A stretch of 64,000 bases of DNA from Selaginella moellendorffii. Taxonomy: Eukaryota; Streptophyta; Lycopodiopsida; Selaginellales; Selaginellaceae. The notes beneath the pieces are model-generated. The model did no database searches. It was not told the DNA's origin and saw only the letters and a program-made list of their open reading frames with translations. The stretch spans positions 3,315,908-3,379,907 of the forward strand of contig NW_003314269.1 of the NCBI RefSeq assembly GCF_000143415.4, read 5' to 3'. The translations under genes and the position numbers were made by a program. This document shows positions 48,301-60,100 of this stretch, piece by piece (within the stretch, counting starts at the first letter, position 1; every line of letters begins with the position of its first letter).

Positions 48301-50160
48301 CTAGCCCTCCGAGGGAAGTTTGGAGGCAGCTTTGTTAAGATCCTTATTGACACAGGTGCTTAAGATAATTTTGTGGCTGCAGACATAGTCTGGCAAACTA
48401 GACTAACGGTGCAGCAGCTGAGTGAACCAAAGACTATAGAGTTTGTTCAAGGTAGCCAAAGCACCGATGAGGGACTTCGACAAGCGAGAGTCAAAGTGGG
48501 GACATGGAAAGTAAACATGGATTTCACCGTGTTGGACATGGCAGGATTTGATGTGATCTTCGGGATGGATTGGTTCAATTGGTTCGTGGTAGCCCTACAT
48601 GAACAAGGTAGAAACCTTGTGGTACTAGCGAATGCCCAAGGAAAAAGATCCAAGGTGGAGGCCCAGAATCTAAAGGTATGGCAATGTAAAGCTAAAGATT
48701 CCTGCCTAAACCTAATGTCCACAAAAGGACAACTTACTAAAGGAACCAAGGCAGCATTTTTGTGCTTGCTCTCAGTGAAGAGTGACAAAAAGACGGGAAC
48801 GGAAGAAGTACTTTTAGTGATTTAGCGGGTGTTGGACCAATTCTAGGATACCATGCCAGAGGAGCTACCGGCAGGGTTGCCCCCCGCACGACCGATAGAA
48901 CATAAGATTGAGGTAGTTGAGGGTGTTGAAGTGGTGGTTCGTCCCCCTTATTGTTTGAATAAAAAAAAACTCGAGAAGCTCAAGCACCAACTAGAGGAGT
49001 TGGTGGATAAAGGGTATGTTAGGTTGAGCAAGTTGCTATATGGAGCGCCGGTGTTATTTGTGAAAAAGAAAGATGAATCTATATGCATGTGTATAGACTA
49101 TCGGTTACTCAACAAGTATACAAAGAAGAACAAATACCCTTGCCAAGGATTAAGGACCTGTTTGATATGTTGGGAAAGGCAAAATACTTCTCGAGGATTG
49201 ACCTAAGGTCAGGATACTACCCAATCAGAGTAGTAGAGGAAGATGTTGAGAAGACAACCTGTTGAACAAGGTATGGGAGCTTCGAGTTTCTGGTGATGCC
49301 CTTTGGGCTGTGCAATGCGCCATCAACGTTTTCAGCATTGATGAACCACATCTTTGTACCCTATTTGGATCACTTCGTGGTCGTTTATATTGATGACATC
49401 CTGATCTATAGCGAGATGCTAGAGGAGCATGCTGAACACTTGACGAAGGTGTTTGAAAAACTAAGGGAACATAAGCTATATGCTAAAGAGAGCAAATGTG
49501 ACTTTGCTCAACAAGAAGTAAAATCTCTTGGGCATGTGATGGGCAAGGACGGGCTCAAGGTGGACCCTGAAAAGGTCCAAGTGCTCCAGGAATGGGAGCA
49601 ACCATAGAATGTACATGACTTGAGGGTGTTCTTGGGGCTATACAACTACTAACGAAAGTTTATCAAACACTATTCGAAAATAGCCATGCCCTTAACGGAC
49701 CAAACGAGTAAAAGGAAGATGGTATGGACAACAAAATGTGAGGCGGCATTTGTCCACCTCAAAAGGAAGTTGAGGAAGATCTCTGTGTTGGCATTATTCG
49801 ACTTTGGTAAGGACTTTGAAGTAGAAACAGATGCTTCGGACTTTGCATTGGGCGCAGTTTTGAAGCAAGACAACCATCCAGTGGCGTTCTTTTTGAAGAA
49901 GTTGGACAAGGCTCAGCGAAAGTGGCCTGCTCACGAGAAGGAATTATTTGCAATGGTCAAGGCACTCAAAGGGTAGATATACTACCTTGGGAGACACTTC
50001 AAGATTTACACGGACAATGTGGCAATGAAACATTTCTTGTTACAACCTGACCTGAGAGGGAAACAGGGTCGATGGGCCAATGCTTTTGCCGAGTTTGATT
50101 GCGAGATTCTGTACAAGCCTGGGAAGAGCGACATTGTGGTGGATGCTCTAAGTCGAAAAG
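48301..50160 (+). pseudogene. Chromovirus protease, reverse transcriptase and RNase H
   Basis: Protease LIDTGA is followed at once by a stop (TAA, 48361-48363). RT motifs are [37 protein letters not shown] and VYIDDILIYS (49390 region), where the catalytic YIDD is intact. RNase H begins VETDASDFALGAVL and ends FEIL/DALSRK. There is a frameshift near 49135 and stops at 49263, 49605 and 49976. The order PR-RT-RH is typical of Ty3/gypsy. Confidence 0.85.
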
Positions 50161-51778
50161 TGAGTTTGAAGTTGGCGATATCCAGCATGACAACAACCTT
50201 TTGGGATGATATGCGGACACCATATGAGAATGATGGTCTAGCACAAGAAGTGTTACTGAGGAATCTAGAGATGCAGGAAGCTCACCAAAGAGGTGAGCTG
50301 CCAACGAAAGAGAAAACAGGCTATGCGGAACGCAATGGACTCATCTATTACAAACAAACGAGGGTGTATGTCCCAGAAGGGGAACTAAAGAAGGTAGCCT
50401 TAGAAGAGTGTCATGATAGACCTCTTGCGGGACACGGCGGAGTGCCCAAGACGATGGGCTTACTCAAAAGGAAGTATCACTAGCCAGATATGGCTAAGGA
50501 CGTCCAAGACTATCTAAAGACATGTCCAACATGTTAGTAGGTCAAAGCCGTGACTAAGGCTAGTGGGGGCTTGTTATAAAGCATCTCGATTCCAGATCGT
50601 CCATGGAAATGTCTTACGATGGACTTCATCATGGGACTCCCCCCAAGCGAGGGGTTTGATGCGATATTCATGGTGGTGGACCGATTTTTGAAAATAGCAC
50701 ATTTCATACCCACCACAACGAAAATGGATACGGAAGGTGTGGCAAAGCTATTCTTCGAACAAGTGGTTCGAGTGCGGGGAAGGCTGGAAGAGATCATCTT
50801 ATATCAAGATAAGATCTTCACTAGTAGGTTCTAGAGAACTCTCTTGGAACAGTATTGCACCAAGTTGAAATTCAGCACAGCCTATCACCCACAGACAGAT
50901 ATGGGGTATTAAGTCAAGTTTGTTGGCACTAACACTTCTTGACAAATGGTTAAACAGAAAGGTGAATAGATAGGTGGAGGATTATTTGCGATGCTATGTC
51001 TCAGGAGACTAGAGCGATTGGGTAAGTCATTTGGGACTGCGGAAATGTGTTATAACAACTCACCACATTTGAATATCGAGGTGAATCCATGGGAAGTCAT
51101 CAATGGGCAAACTATTGAAGGTCCTGTGGAGCTCGGCGTGGCTGAGTACCATGGAGAGTTACCTGCAATGGAGGCATTCACGGCGGAAAGACTCAACATT
51201 TGAAATTTAGTGAGGGATTCTTTGGAACGGGCTCAACAAAGGCAAACCAAATATGCGAACCAAAAGCGTTAGGATGTAGAGTTCCAACCTAGGGAGAAAG
51301 TGTGGCTGAACACCAAGAACCTCAGGCTGCCAAATGGGATTAGCTGGAAGTTGACCCAAAGGTAAAAATGCATGTATTCTTGGAATTGAATTGATCTTGA
51401 GTTCCTTAAGCAGATTCGCAGGGCTTTACGAGATTGAGGCATGAATTAGTAAAGTGGCTTATCGTCTCCGACTTCCTCGAGAGATGGGGAAGATACACCC
51501 AGTGTTCCATGTGAACTTACTCAAGCTGTACTTTGAGGATTCGCTTCACAAGGACCAAGTAAGACCTTTACCTGAGGTTATCCAAAGGGAGGAGGAATAC
51601 AAAGTCGAGGCCATCCTCAATGCGCGCAAGAGCAAGTGACAAGGACGCAAAGTGCGAGAGTTCCATGTGAAGTGGAAAGGATTTCCACACTGTGAAGCAA
51701 CATGGGAACTGGAAGAGAACCTGGCAAACGTGCGAGATCTAGTGGAGGAATTTCTGCATGGCAAAACTTTATGTACTT
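50161..51778 (+). pseudogene. Chromovirus integrase with chromodomain
   Basis: The zinc finger reads HDRPLAGHGG...CPTC. The core has MDFIMGLPPSEGFD and YHPQTD, and the C-terminal part VFHVNLLKLY. The chromodomain follows (EYKVEAILNARKSK, then VREFHVKWKGFP and ATWELEENL, 51585-51740) with one TGA in between. This domain defines a chromovirus, whose integrase is targeted to particular chromatin. Many stops are TAG/TAA/TGA at expected Gln or Arg codons. Confidence 0.85.
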
Positions 51779-51809
51779 ATGCAAAGTTCAATTAAAAAGT
51801 ATCAATTTG

Positions 51810-53362
51810 TAAAGTTGAGGAATACATATATTGGGACCCGAAGGCGCACTGAAGGTAAGCTAATTAGCATGGGTTAGCTAAGTCGACTAGGCGTAGGGAA
51901 CTACACCCGACTCCCTGTGGGGATGTCGAATCCATAAACGTATTCTACGGAGGTTGGGTTTGAGTCCCAACCCCCTAGTAAAGCACAGCTAGGTTCAAGT
52001 CCCGACCCCATACTAGGGTGTGGTGAGGTGAGGGGTATAGGGACACCTATATTCCATTGTCATGGGCTCTTAGCTAGGGAGGCTAACTTAGGCACACCGC
52101 TAAGTGGGGGGATGCCCTCGGAGACATGGTCAACAAATCGTAGGATAAAAAGAGACGTTCGATGTGGGCATCGAACTTCTTCTATGGGTGGTGAAGTTAT
52201 AAGGAACCAACTCCCCGAGGTGTCATAGGCTAAAGGATCCCCGATAGCATAACCGAAATGATAAAGAGTTCATCGGATGGGACCGAGTCTAAGATTGAGT
52301 CCAAGACTGACTCTGAGACCAAGTTCAAGATAAAGTCCGGGATCGAGTCCGAGGCCGACTCGGAGACCGAGTTCAAGACCGAGTTTGAGATAAAGTCCGA
52401 GATCCGAGATCAAGTCCAAGACTGAGTCCGAGGTCGAGTCCAAAGCCGAGTCCGAGATCGGGTCCGAGATCAAGTCCGAGATCGAGTCCGAGATCGAGTC
52501 CAAGACCGAGTCCGAAGTCAGGTCCAAGATCGAGTCCGAGATCGAGTCCGAGATTGAGTCTGAGACCGAGTCCGAGTACTAATACAGGTCAAGGGGTGAA
52601 AGCCCAAAGCATGCATCTCCCGGGGGGGCTTCAAGGGGTTCCAAAAGTATAGTAGGGATAGTGAGGTCCAAGAACCAGTCTTGAAGGAACTCTCCAGTGG
52701 TGCTTCCAAACTGACTTGAGGTTGAGACTGGGGCCGAGGGGCCTTGGGTGGGAGTGAGCATGGACTCAGGTGGTGCCAGAGAAGCCACCCAAGGAAGTGC
52801 TCAAGAGTAGCTCCCACTCCCAAAAGGGAAACTAACTGCGGTGCTCTTAGCTCATGTGGAGTGGTGCCCCACTTGAGTACCATGTGGCTCATTGGTCCTC
52901 GCCCTTCTTAGGGACTTGGACTTTCCCTTTGGGATGGAAGTGGGGGGTTAGAGGTACCCATACTAGGCTGTTAAGCCACAGTGTTTCGCCCCAGTGTCCC
53001 GAAGCAAGTGTTGCACCTAAAACTTAGGATTTAGAGGGTCCCATAATCAAGTTTTGTGGTACCAAGGGATGTTAGGAATCTGGAGGCTTGGTGTGCTTGG
53101 CTGCTTATGCCTGCAGGGAGTGTAGTCGAACCTTAATCTAGTCTAACCTAAGGAGGGGGATTGGGAGAGATTTAGGAATCCGTGGATGGATGGCTAACGC
53201 TCCATTGCTCGTATAGTGAATAGCTGAAACCAAATAGGACTAAGTAGGAGCTGGTATCATAGGCGAGAACCTTAGCGAGGGAACTTAGCAAAAGCCAAGG
53301 CAGTGTTAGTCGGATAGACGAGGTAAACTGGCAAATTGGAAAGGAAAAATTTGTGGCTTACA
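51810..53362. mobile_element. Chromovirus 3' LTR
   Basis: The start is uncertain (about 51808-51817); the end is CTTACA. It holds a minisatellite at 52285-52580 followed by GTGAAAGCCCAAAGC, the same arrangement as in LTR family 1, so the two LTR families are related. Confidence 0.7.
52285..52580. repeat. GAGTCC-GAGATC minisatellite in the chromovirus 3' LTR
   Basis: Units of GAGTCCRAGAYC. It is in the same LTR position as the arrays at 12180 and 38195 but with a different unit variant. Confidence 0.8.
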
Positions 53363-55351
53363 GACATTGGTTGCATTTAGTCTATGGTGTTGGATTTCAT
53401 GGAGTCTTGGATGTGGTGATTCACTCTTTGATGAAGTGTTATCTGTAACTGAGTTTTGCTAAAGGATTAGTCTCAAATACTGACTAAAGTATCTTCAACT
53501 TTAGTTAGTTTGGTTGCTAGAGAGTTTTGAGTGGTGATTCACTCTTGTTTTCTTCTAGCTTTGTTCTGGTGTTAATGGCATTGAAGTGATGTCTTGTCAT
53601 TGACATTATTAATGTTGAGATTTGCATGAAATGAGATATCTCTCCTTAGAATTGGTATTGAGTTTCATTAGTCTCAATGAAAATAGTGTTGATAATTTGG
53701 CTATGGCTTTATGTTATTGGCATTTGTACAATTATTAGTTAGCAATTGTATTGACATTCAAACAAATTGAGTGGCAAGTTTGAGTTAGTTGTATTCTAGA
53801 CGAAATTATTTAGTAAGGGTTGAGCTTTAGCTTTTCCTTGAAAAATGATTTAGTCGTGAACAACACTAACTTTACAAAATAAAGAGTTAGTGATTGATAT
53901 TGAAGATGTTTGAATCCTTATTGGATTTGAGTTGGAATATATTGATCATGGATTATTTTTCTTGTGCTTGTTATGAAGTGAATTATATCTTGCTATAGAT
54001 GGATTCATGGAGGATCGGTTTAGTGGTCACTTGTTGAGCATAACTTTTGGATTGATGTAGACATGCTCTTCATTAACTTTACATTATGAAGTTTAGTTTA
54101 TGAAAGTGTTGAAGAGGATATTGTGGGTTGTACCATGATTTCTTCTTTCGCATTGAAGTTGGTTCATGCGAAACTCATGATCGTTGTTAAACAAGACTTA
54201 GCTATGGGCTTTTTCGAGCTTTTGGTTCCTTGAGTTTTTATATTTATGGTCCATTTGTTAGAAGTTGTTGGAAAAGGTATTTTGGCTTATTAACTTCAAT
54301 GTTGACATTGGCTTTTGCATATAGCAATCATTAGTGATGTTTGACTATCATCTAAGATAGTTGATTATCTTTGTCAAAAGGTTTTGTTTATTCTTTCTTA
54401 GACAATAATTCTGCATACTGTTTTTTAATGGGATGATTGATGATCTTTCATAATGGTTAATTATTCTCTTTGATGGCTTATGATTTTTTGCAATACTATA
54501 TGTTCTTTGTGGTTTGTTTTAGATTGGTCTCTTAAGTTTGAGACATTAGTAGGATGTTACTAACGCTTGCTAAAGCAATTTGGGATCCTTCGTATTGTTG
54601 ACCGATGATTGGCTGGTGTGATGGTTGGCATGACTAAGTGTTTGCTAGTCTTACTACATTTATTCTATTCTGTTGATTGTTGCTTGAGTTAGTTCTGATA
54701 GATTAGGATGTTATTTCCTTTGAGTGATACATTTGTGAACATTGTGCTTGTTAGTTAAGAATACTTTATGTTCTTTGAGTTATCTTTGGTAAGTTGTTTA
54801 ACATACTATCTACAATCTTCAGTAGTTAAGTTTTCTCATTAAGTTTACTTGATGATATACTTGCTATTAACTTTCGTTGGATGGTGATTCCTATGTTTTC
54901 CAAACATGTTGATCTTGCTATAATATTAGTTTATCGCATAATAACTTATTTAGAATACATTTGTGTTCTAAACTAAGCTTTATTCATTGATATTCAAGAC
55001 TCTAAGATATCATTGTCTCTGACTTTGATATTATCCATTTATTGATCTTTAGGTTTGGGCTAGTATAGGCAAATTGGCTTTGGCAGTTCATGTGTATGGT
55101 GAAATCTCTAGTCATGGAGTAGTTACTATCAACTAGTCACATCACCCGCCTCTTTATTGATGTTCCTTATTTTGTTAAAAGGGTGTGACCATATAAACAA
55201 CTCTAATTGCCTATTTATAGTACTCTATTTAAACCTTACCGATGGGTTTGGTTTCTTTACTCAAGAGGGTTGGGGCTTTAGCTTCTCTTTCTATGTCCCT
55301 GCAAGCAGGGGTGTATCACACTTTTGTAAGCTGGGTGAAAACTAAAGCAGC
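53363..55351. mobile_element. Family 2 non-coding element, copy 2, right part
   Basis: Colinear with 17866-19935 and resumes where the chromovirus ends. About 160 bp of the other copy is missing at the junction or hidden in the gap. No coding sequence. Confidence 0.6.
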
Positions 55352-55535
55352 TGTTAGGGCGTGGCTATTGAGAGAGTGAGAGAAAGAGAGAGGGAATATT
55401 CTGATCCTTAGAATATTCCCCATCTTCCTTGTATAAAACCTTTGCCCAACAAGGGCAAAGGGGGGCATTTTTGAGAAGAGTATTGAAGCATTTTTCATGT
55501 TCTCACACAGCACTTTCTAAGGTATCATTTCTTAT
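55352..55535. mobile_element. LTR fragment of gypsy family 3
   Basis: TGTTAGGGCGTGG start and TATAAAAC as in 21790-21976; similarity fades at about 55505, 30 bp before the right element terminus. Confidence 0.6.
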
Positions 55536-56393
55536 GCTCTATTTTGTTAAAGTGGGATTTATTCAGTAAAATGGGACTAGGTACAAATTTTCAAGTATTT
55601 GAAAATGACGTGAAATTATATGTTTTTTGTCCAGGGGCTAGACATATCTGGGGCATGGTGACTAGCGCGGTGACCTTATGTCCAGACTGAGTCCATCTAG
55701 TTGTATAATAAATCTCATTGTCAAAGTGAACAAGCCGAATCTGAAGCTAAAGAAGAGCGATGGCATGCGCGCACACACTATTTGTTTGTTCATTGAGCGT
55801 GTGGTGAGCTTTCCAAGATGAACATCATTCCTATTAGCCAGACATATAACTTAATGGTGAGAACATTTAGATATTATTCAATGTTATCTTTTTCTAACGA
55901 ATCTAATTGTGAAGGTGTAGCAAGAGGCATTACTAGTCTGGAGAAGTCATTTAACTCATTTGAAGCTCTATTTCGTTAAAGTGGGATTTATTCAGTAAAA
56001 TGGGACTAGGTACAAATTTTCAAGTATTTGAAAATGACGTGAAATTATATGTTTTTTGTCCAGGGGCTAGACATATTTGGGGCATGGTGACTAGCGCGGT
56101 GACCTTATGTCCAGACTGAGTCCATCTAGTTGTATAATAAATCTCATTGTCAAGGTGAACAAGCCGAATCTGAAGCTAAAGAAGAGCGATGGCATGCGCG
56201 CACACACTATTTGTTTGTTCATTGAGCGTGTGGTGAGCTTTCCAAGATGAACATCATTCCTATTAGCCAGACATATAACTTAATGGTGAGAACATTTAGA
56301 TATTATTCAATGTTATCTTTTTCTAACGAATCTAATTGTGAAGGTGTAGCAAGAGGCATTGCTAGTCTGGAGAAGTCATTTAACTCATTTGAC
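55536..56393. repeat. 429-bp tandem duplication at the right inner terminus
   Basis: Copies at 55536-55964 and 55965-56393 differ at few positions. The left element has one copy (11199-11627). The unit starts with the terminal GCTCTATTT sequence, so the right element has a doubled end. Confidence 0.85.
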
Positions 56394-56615
56394 CCTTAGT
56401 GTATTTTCATGAAACTAAATAACATTCATATTATTAAGGAATTTCTCTAGTACCTTTTTTTTACGACATAGAGGCTTGCATTTCTTTCAAAGGTGATTTA
56501 GTAAAAGGCCTGAGGGCACATGCCATTCTATTTCTCAGACCGGTATTAAGATATACTAGTGCAAAGGGAAAAAGGTATTTGGTGATCAAGTAAATGGCAT
56601 GAGGGCACACGCCAT
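55760..56615. repeat. Four palindromes near the right inner terminus
   Basis: 55760-55781 and 56189-56210 (the same copy doubled by the 429-bp duplication), 56505-56526 and 56594-56615. Confidence 0.7.
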
Positions 56616-56622
56616 TATAAGT

Positions 56623-56982
56623 CTAAGCGCTAGTGGACACCTCCTTTTTGGTACTCTCAGCGGTACTATCATCCTTCTCCGGGTCAGTTGTTTTGCTTTG
56701 GATTGTTGTCTCTGACGTTACTGGGGCGTTCTCGATAGTTGTTAATGTTGCCGTTTGTTCAGAAAAATGATCACCTGGAGTATAGTACGGGGAGTTTGGA
56801 AGACTTATATATTCTACATCTTCACCTATCTCCTTCTCCGTCTCCTTTTCTGCCTCACTTACAGATTTTGTGCTTGCCATGAGAACGCTCTTCACCCTAA
56901 AATATGGAGTTCGTTGTGTTATAAAAGGAAACCAACACACACGCTGCAAGGGAATGATGGTACATAAAGCACGTAAGCCCAC
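56623..56982 (-). CDS. Small hypothetical protein of the right element (119 aa, or 85 aa from the second ATG)
   Basis: The translated sequence is the same as that of the left copy; the alternative start is at 56880. The stop codon region is followed within a few bases by a palindrome (56594-56615). It is downstream of, and in the same orientation as, the transposase, so it could be a second cargo gene of the element. Protein-level identity between copies that differ elsewhere is suggestive, but the ORF is too short to prove selection. Confidence 0.55.
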   Translation of the reverse strand: MGLRALCTIIPLQRVCWFPFITQRTPYFRVKSVLMASTKSVSEAEKETEKEIGEDVEYISLPNSPYYTPGDHFSEQTATLTTIENAPVTSETTIQSKTTDPEKDDSTAESTKKEVSTSA

Positions 56983-57000
56983 AATATGGGTTTATGTGCC

Positions 57001-57022
57001 ATTAATATGGGCCACACGCCAT
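57001..57022. repeat. Half-decayed palindrome upstream of the right small ORF
   Basis: Only the CACGCCAT arm is well kept; it corresponds to 10568-10589. Confidence 0.55.
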
Positions 57023-57130
57023 ATTATTAGATTTATGCACGTGTGATTGGTAAATGCATATGTCACATCATCTTTGTTTTACCTCACACACTATATCAAG
57101 CCTCCTCTGATTCAGATTCGGATTGTTCAC

Positions 57131-57182
57131 CTTGAAATAAAATACATTAGAAACTTTGTAAAGGAATATTAATGAATCTCAC
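57131..57182 (-). other. 52-nt optional intron at the 3' end of the right transposase
   Basis: Same length and splice sites as in the left copy. The spliced frame would end at 57096. Confidence 0.4.
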
Positions 57183-60100
57183 CTTGAACCCGAGTTATGA
57201 ATGCTCTTGCTGCATCTCTTGCATGGTCTGGCAAGGTGATGGTGGCACTCTGCTTCCGCATCCAACCATGCACAACATTATCCACCGATATGCTCATGCT
57301 GGGATCCCTTGGATTCAGCACCCATCTCTTTTCTAGGCAATCCTTCGTATATCCGGAACTTGGCTTGAACCACTCCACAGTTACATTGAAGGAGTTAGTT
57401 TCCGCGTCCTCCTCTGCATCAGTGATGCAGCGCCCCACCCATATCATTTGTTTTTTATTACTGGGTCTGACAAGCACGACCATTCCTTTGCAGACCTGTA
57501 CTGGATTGAATGCTGAATCCGGCTTCTTGTTCCTCGGCCCACAATAGTGATCCTCAACATCGTTATCTGTCACTGCATTTCCAGAGGACATTGTTCCGCT
57601 ACTATCTGGTGCTCTGGGTTCTGGCCAAAAGGACTCTTCCAATTCTTCATATACAACCGGCCCATTTTGGATAGCAGATATAATCTTCTCCCAGTATTCG
57701 AGCAAAGGCTTGCACCTCTGAAAATAGGATTCTCCACCAAACACCAACCCCCTCTTCCAGAAGGCAATATGCTGTCTAATCCCGGCCACTATACTTTCCT
57801 GGTCTTTGAGTCCATCCGGGTGCATCGGCCGTGGGGAACCCTGAGGAATCATAGGTTCCCCAGTTATGGGATCTCTCTTGAAGAGTTCAATGCCGTCCAC
57901 TGGCAGCCACACTGTGTCCCATTCTCTCATCTTGTACCTCATCACTGGAGCACCGTCACACATGCTGAAATGAAACTGAAGAGGCTTGGAGTGGCCAATC
58001 AGCGTTTCGGATCCATCCCTGATGTAGCCTCTTACAAACCCCTTAAAGTCTGGAACCTCTGTCAGAAGTGCAGCTTCAACAGTGCCTTTGATGCAATTTT
58101 GGAATTCATCGTAGAGTTGTGGGAGGGTGAGGACATTGGATCGCCGGAGGGACTCTGCCAGGTGACTGAACATGGCATCGACGTCTTCATGAGTGTGCCC
58201 AACCATGAGAAAGCCAAGTGTAACCGTTTCAAATATGCCTTTGGCAACAAGCATCGCCAAGTACGTGAAGACGTACATGTTTTTGTTCTCACTGCCAGCA
58301 TTGTCTGTTTGGAGCAGAAGATGGGGTGGAAGGCCACATCGGCCGCAAGAACTTCCTTGAGATTCTACTTCGTTTGGATGAGGCTGTGCATTCACCGGGC
58401 GACCAGCCTCGTCGGAATGGCATGAGGCCTCACGTGATAACCCTACAATCTGACGGCCAACATATTCACTGGGATGGCATGGGGCCCCACGCGATACTGC
58501 AAGCCTTTGCTCCTCCTCCAGCTGAACCCTGTATGGGGTTCGATCGACAAGGGCCTTATGCAAGGGTTGGCCGTTCAGCTCAGTCTGCGCACTTTGCAGA
58601 GACCTTAAGTGTTTTGCTAGGGACGCAATCATCATGTTTGCACCCCCGCCACCCCATAGAGGTACAAAGAAGTTCCCATAGTTCTGGGCACCATGCCCAT
58701 GAGCGATTATGCCAAACAGAGACACAGGCAGCTGCATGGATGAAGAGATTGCCTTGGGGGCAGGATTGAGTCGAGGTAAGCACGTCTTTTTCTGGTCCAT
58801 TTTGTCGTGGATGATGCAGAGGTAAGAGTCAGGTCTCTCCATGGAGAGAATCCTGTTATGATAATATACAGTCCTGCAGCTTCTCTGCTCGATGTTGTGG
58901 TCGAGCCGCCTTCTAACCAACGTCTCTCGCTCTTGAGCGCTGCAAGAATTCTTCGACAAAGCCATTTTGATAGCAGTGCACTCGTCACACTTTGAAAAGC
59001 TGGAGTACTTTCCTATACTCACATCCCTGAACCTGTTGCTCCACAATCTACTAAATCTAGATTGGCTCAGCTTCCTGTAGCCATTACTCTGGAGTTCCCG
59101 ATTCACATCTTCCAATATGGCCCCCTTGGTATACATGGAAGGGAGAACTCGTTGGGTGTCTCGTGTTCCATCTTCCAAGAGGCGGGTTTTATGTGGTTGC
59201 TGCTCGCTACATGTCTCGACAAACCTCTTGAAGATTGCCTCTCCATATACAACATGACCCCTGGTTTTGTGCGTACCGTCGTTCCCATGGACTGCCTGTT
59301 GAACCCTTTGTTCCTCGAACTCAGTTTTGATTCTGTAGAATGTGCTTCGAGGGACTCCATAAATGATTCTCCATGCCTTCATGCAGACCAAACCCCTCTG
59401 GAAGACCATGCCCCCCACCTGATGTTCTGAAGCATCAACAGATGACCGTAATGCCTCATACACAAAATTGCGAGCTGCCTTCCAGGACAATGTCTTGTAT
59501 CTTGCTCTCTCCTCTTCAATAGCATCCCAATCAGCATGTTGACAGCACCTCCTCTTGCAACAAGCAACTGTCGAGACCATTCGAACCTCCATCGCCATTT
59601 TCTGCCTTTTCGGTTCGTTGCTCAGATCCCTTTGGCTGCGCTTTAGGAAGGTGTACTTTCTTTTCCCATGAAGAGATGTTCTGTCATCAGTTGTAGTGGT
59701 GTTTGATTGTGAATCCTTCACATTCTCAAACACTAAGTGCCTCAATTTCCACCGCACAATGCTTCCAATAGTCAGACTGTTTTCTTCTGTGTCAACAACC
59801 TCTAAAATCGCAACTCCAATATCATCCCAGCCCAATTCTTGATTAGCAACCGCATCTCTTGGATCGACAACTGTGGCTAAGCCCTCAGCTACCACCTCCC
59901 CCTCGGGGTTGTTTAGAAACACTTTTGCCTGAATCCATGTAGCACGGTTCTTAAGATCCACGGAGGGAACATGCGTCGCACTTGCGCGGTCCCCAACATC
60001 TGCTTTCTTCTGAAGATTTTTCAAGGCAACAACAACATTTACCCCGACGACCATCTCTCCTCGTTCAATAGCGACCACATTCCCATCGAAGACAGTCTCT

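Noticed and set aside
57547-58425. 292-codon plus-strand frame opposite the transposase
   Set aside because: Shadow of the transposase frame; the equivalent frame in the left copy is shorter and the amino-acid composition is not protein-like.
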